Positions 62,632 through 64,000 of a DNA stretch of 64,000 nt are shown here, piece after piece (position 1 is the first letter of the stretch; each line of letters starts with the position of its first letter). Below the pieces are notes generated by a model, which had not been told where the DNA came from, made no database searches, and worked only from the letters and a program-made list of their open reading frames with translations. The translations under genes were made by a program, and so were the position numbers. Source of the stretch: Ignavibacteria bacterium (GTDB taxonomy: Bacteria; Bacteroidota; Ignavibacteria; Ch128b); contig JABLYA010000001.1 of assembly GCA_013177855.1 (NCBI GenBank), forward strand, positions 1,591,573-1,655,572, given 5' to 3'.

Positions 62632-62643
62632 TTTGTTAACAAA
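62632..62643. repeat. 12-nt palindrome upstream of rlmI
   Basis: TTTGTTAACAAA is perfectly palindromic and ends 20 bases before the rlmI ATG. A repressor operator is possible but not identified; it also follows directly after the folded region. Confidence 0.3.
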
Positions 62644-62663
62644 ACAAAAGGAGATCAGGAATT

Positions 62664-63845
62664 ATGGAATACCCAGTATTGAAATTAAAAAAAGGTCACG
62701 AGAAGAGAGTAAGGGCAGGTCACCTCTGGGTTTACAGCAACGAGCTTGAAAAAATTGACAAATCTCTCCCAATTGGATGCCTGGTTGATGTGATCAATTC
62801 AAAAGAAGAATTTGTTGGGACTGGTTTTTACAATCCGAATTCATTGGTAGTGGTTCGGATTCTAACTAAGACCAAAGAACCAATTGATCGTGAGTTTTTT
62901 GCAAGAAGATTAAAACGAGCAAGAGAAATTCGTGAAACATTTTGTTCAAACCGAACTGCATACCGACTTGTGCACAGCGAGAGTGACTTTCTGCCTGGAC
63001 TCGTTATAGATAAATACAATGATAGTTATTCGATTCAGCTTAATTCAGCTGGAATGGAAAATTATCTTGATATTATTACAAATCTTCTTATAAAAGAATT
63101 TGACGCTAAAAATATCGTACTTCGAAATGATACAACGGCAAGGGAACTTGAAGGATTACCAAGATTTACTAAAGTTCTTTATGGCGATAATGTTGAAGAA
63201 ATAATTTTTGATGGTAAGTTGAAAATGAAAGTGAATTTGCTTGAAGGACAGAAGACAGGAATTTATCTCGATCAAACAGAAAACCGACATTTACTTATTC
63301 CAATTTCGAAAGATGCTGAGGTGCTGGATGTTTTTTGCAATGAAGGTGGTTTTTCTCTGGCTGCATTACTCGGTGGCGCAAAGAAAGTTACATCTATTGA
63401 TATTTCTCAGGAATCACTTGATCGATTCAAAGAAAATATTGAATTGAATGGTTTTGATTTAGATAAAGTTGAGATTATTAAAAAAGATGCTTTTGATATT
63501 TTGAAAGTGATGAAAAAAGAAGGACGAAAGTTTGATGTAATTAATCTCGATCCGCCTTCATTTACAAAAACAAAGAAAAATGTTCCGCAGGCAAAGAAAG
63601 GTTACTATGTGATTAACAATCATGCATTCAATATGATCCGAGAGGGTGGATATATTCTTACTTCATCCTGTTCGCATCACTTAAGTGAAGATGACTTTCA
63701 GGAAATAGTTTTGACTGCAGCACTGAAATCTGGAAGACAATATATGATTTTGAAAACAGGCGAAGCTTCTATTGATCATCCAATTCACCCAAGAATGCCC
63801 GAAACTCGTTACCTGAAATTTATGTTGCTGAAAGTTGTAAATTGA
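62664..63845 (+). CDS. rlmI: Class I rRNA methyltransferase (RlmI family)
   Basis: A 393-residue SAM-dependent methyltransferase of the RlmI (23S rRNA m5C1962) family. An N-terminal PUA domain covers about residues 1-80 (GHLWVYSNELEK). The Rossmann methyltransferase part has VLDVFCNEGGFSLAALLGGA for SAM binding, NLDPPSFTK as the catalytic loop and SSCSHH downstream. An AAGGAGA ribosome site lies at 62647-62654. The folded leader upstream may regulate it. Confidence 0.93.
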   Translation: MEYPVLKLKKGHEKRVRAGHLWVYSNELEKIDKSLPIGCLVDVINSKEEFVGTGFYNPNSLVVVRILTKTKEPIDREFFARRLKRAREIRETFCSNRTAYRLVHSESDFLPGLVIDKYNDSYSIQLNSAGMENYLDIITNLLIKEFDAKNIVLRNDTTARELEGLPRFTKVLYGDNVEEIIFDGKLKMKVNLLEGQKTGIYLDQTENRHLLIPISKDAEVLDVFCNEGGFSLAALLGGAKKVTSIDISQESLDRFKENIELNGFDLDKVEIIKKDAFDILKVMKKEGRKFDVINLDPPSFTKTKKNVPQAKKGYYVINNHAFNMIREGGYILTSSCSHHLSEDDFQEIVLTAALKSGRQYMILKTGEASIDHPIHPRMPETRYLKFMLLKVVN

Positions 63846-63909
63846 TTTAAGTTGTGTGTGAAATTTTTTTTAAGAAAATTATGAATGAGAATATTACTGG
63901 AGTTTAGAA

Positions 63910-64000
63910 ATGAAAAAGGTTTTTCTGATTTCATCAATGATTTTTATGGCTTTTACTTTTCTTTATGGACAGGAAAAGCTTTACACGAATATGTACTTTG
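63910..64000 (+). CDS. 5' end of a secreted protein, cut by the window edge
   Basis: Thirty codons are visible: an ATG at 63910, a basic start and a hydrophobic signal peptide ending FLYGQ before EKLYTNMYF. This is the normal beginning of an exported protein, but nothing about its function can be read. It lies 64 bases after rlmI in the same direction. Confidence 0.6.
   Translation, partial: MKKVFLISSMIFMAFTFLYGQEKLYTNMYF

Noticed and set aside
1-64000. CRISPR array, insertion sequence or prophage
   Set aside because: No regularly spaced direct repeats, transposase, integrase or phage structural gene was seen on either strand.

Overview
This is an AT-rich, gene-dense chromosomal window with no phage, insertion sequence or CRISPR array. 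Two proteins end in the type IX secretion (T9SS) type A sorting domain with the NYPNPFN motif. Other proteins with an FCB-group character are the GWxTD protein, the BamA/TamA-like barrel, long TPR lipoprotein-type scaffolds, an HU-SPOR fusion and a type-B LptE. Several promoters resemble the Bacteroidota consensus (TTTG, about 19-20 nt, TAnnTTTG). Together these point to the Bacteroidota/Chlorobiota/Ignavibacteriota group, and most likely to a non-photosynthetic Ignavibacteria-like bacterium. That placement is inferred from protein flavour and was not checked against any database.

Layout. 1-763 is non-coding. 764-8352 holds a T9SS-exported propeller protein, a TIGR01777 epimerase, xanthine dehydrogenase (xdhA, xdhB), NikR and a NYN nuclease. 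8426-10830 (minus) carries a DUF2279 protein and a phosphohexomutase. 11029-12676 is an ECF sigma / anti-sigma / Spy-like envelope-stress operon, followed by tRNA-Leu(GAG) and a TPR protein. 13778-23205 is one tightly coupled operon of eight genes: a polyprenol-kinase/DUF92 fusion, a 990-residue TPR protein, an outer-membrane barrel, HU, an HU-membrane-SPOR fusion, ExbB/TolQ, ExbD/TolR and TonB. 23207-24483 (minus) encodes three small membrane proteins, and rpmB lies divergently. 24797-30226 has a propeller protein, tRNA-Gln(CTG), OsmC, a homocysteine methyltransferase-MTHFR fusion and an aromatic amino-acid lyase with an unusual Ala-Cys-Gly catalytic triad. 30394-34040 (minus) has comF, a VWA-type membrane protein and surE. 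34433-36523 is a nonaheme cytochrome c with a T9SS sorting domain. 36814-42729 runs miaB, a SPOR protein, a sigma-54 activator, lptE, a GT2 glycosyltransferase and a TPR protein. 43161-58794 is a long plus-strand housekeeping stretch (AAG glycosylase, GT9, DUF3108, CPBP protease, cdsA, rimO, GWxTD, two PfkB kinases, BamA/TamA-like, UbiA-type prenyltransferase, rnhB, yraN, cstA). 58784-62461 (minus) has an AddB-like nuclease and a CYTH protein. rlmI (62664-63845) is preceded by an RNA-like fold, and a new secreted protein is cut by the window edge.

How the genes fit together. The main theme is the cell envelope: energised TonB/Tol machinery, LPS and outer-membrane assembly, SPOR peptidoglycan binding, T9SS cargo, and lipid and prenyl-lipid synthesis. 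The observations most worth following up are the HU-TM-SPOR protein cotranslated with a proton-driven ExbBD/TonB motor, the Ala-Cys-Gly lyase, the kinase-DUF92 fusion in a genome that also has a DGGGP-synthase-like UbiA enzyme, the T9SS-tagged nonaheme cytochrome, and the folded leader before rlmI.
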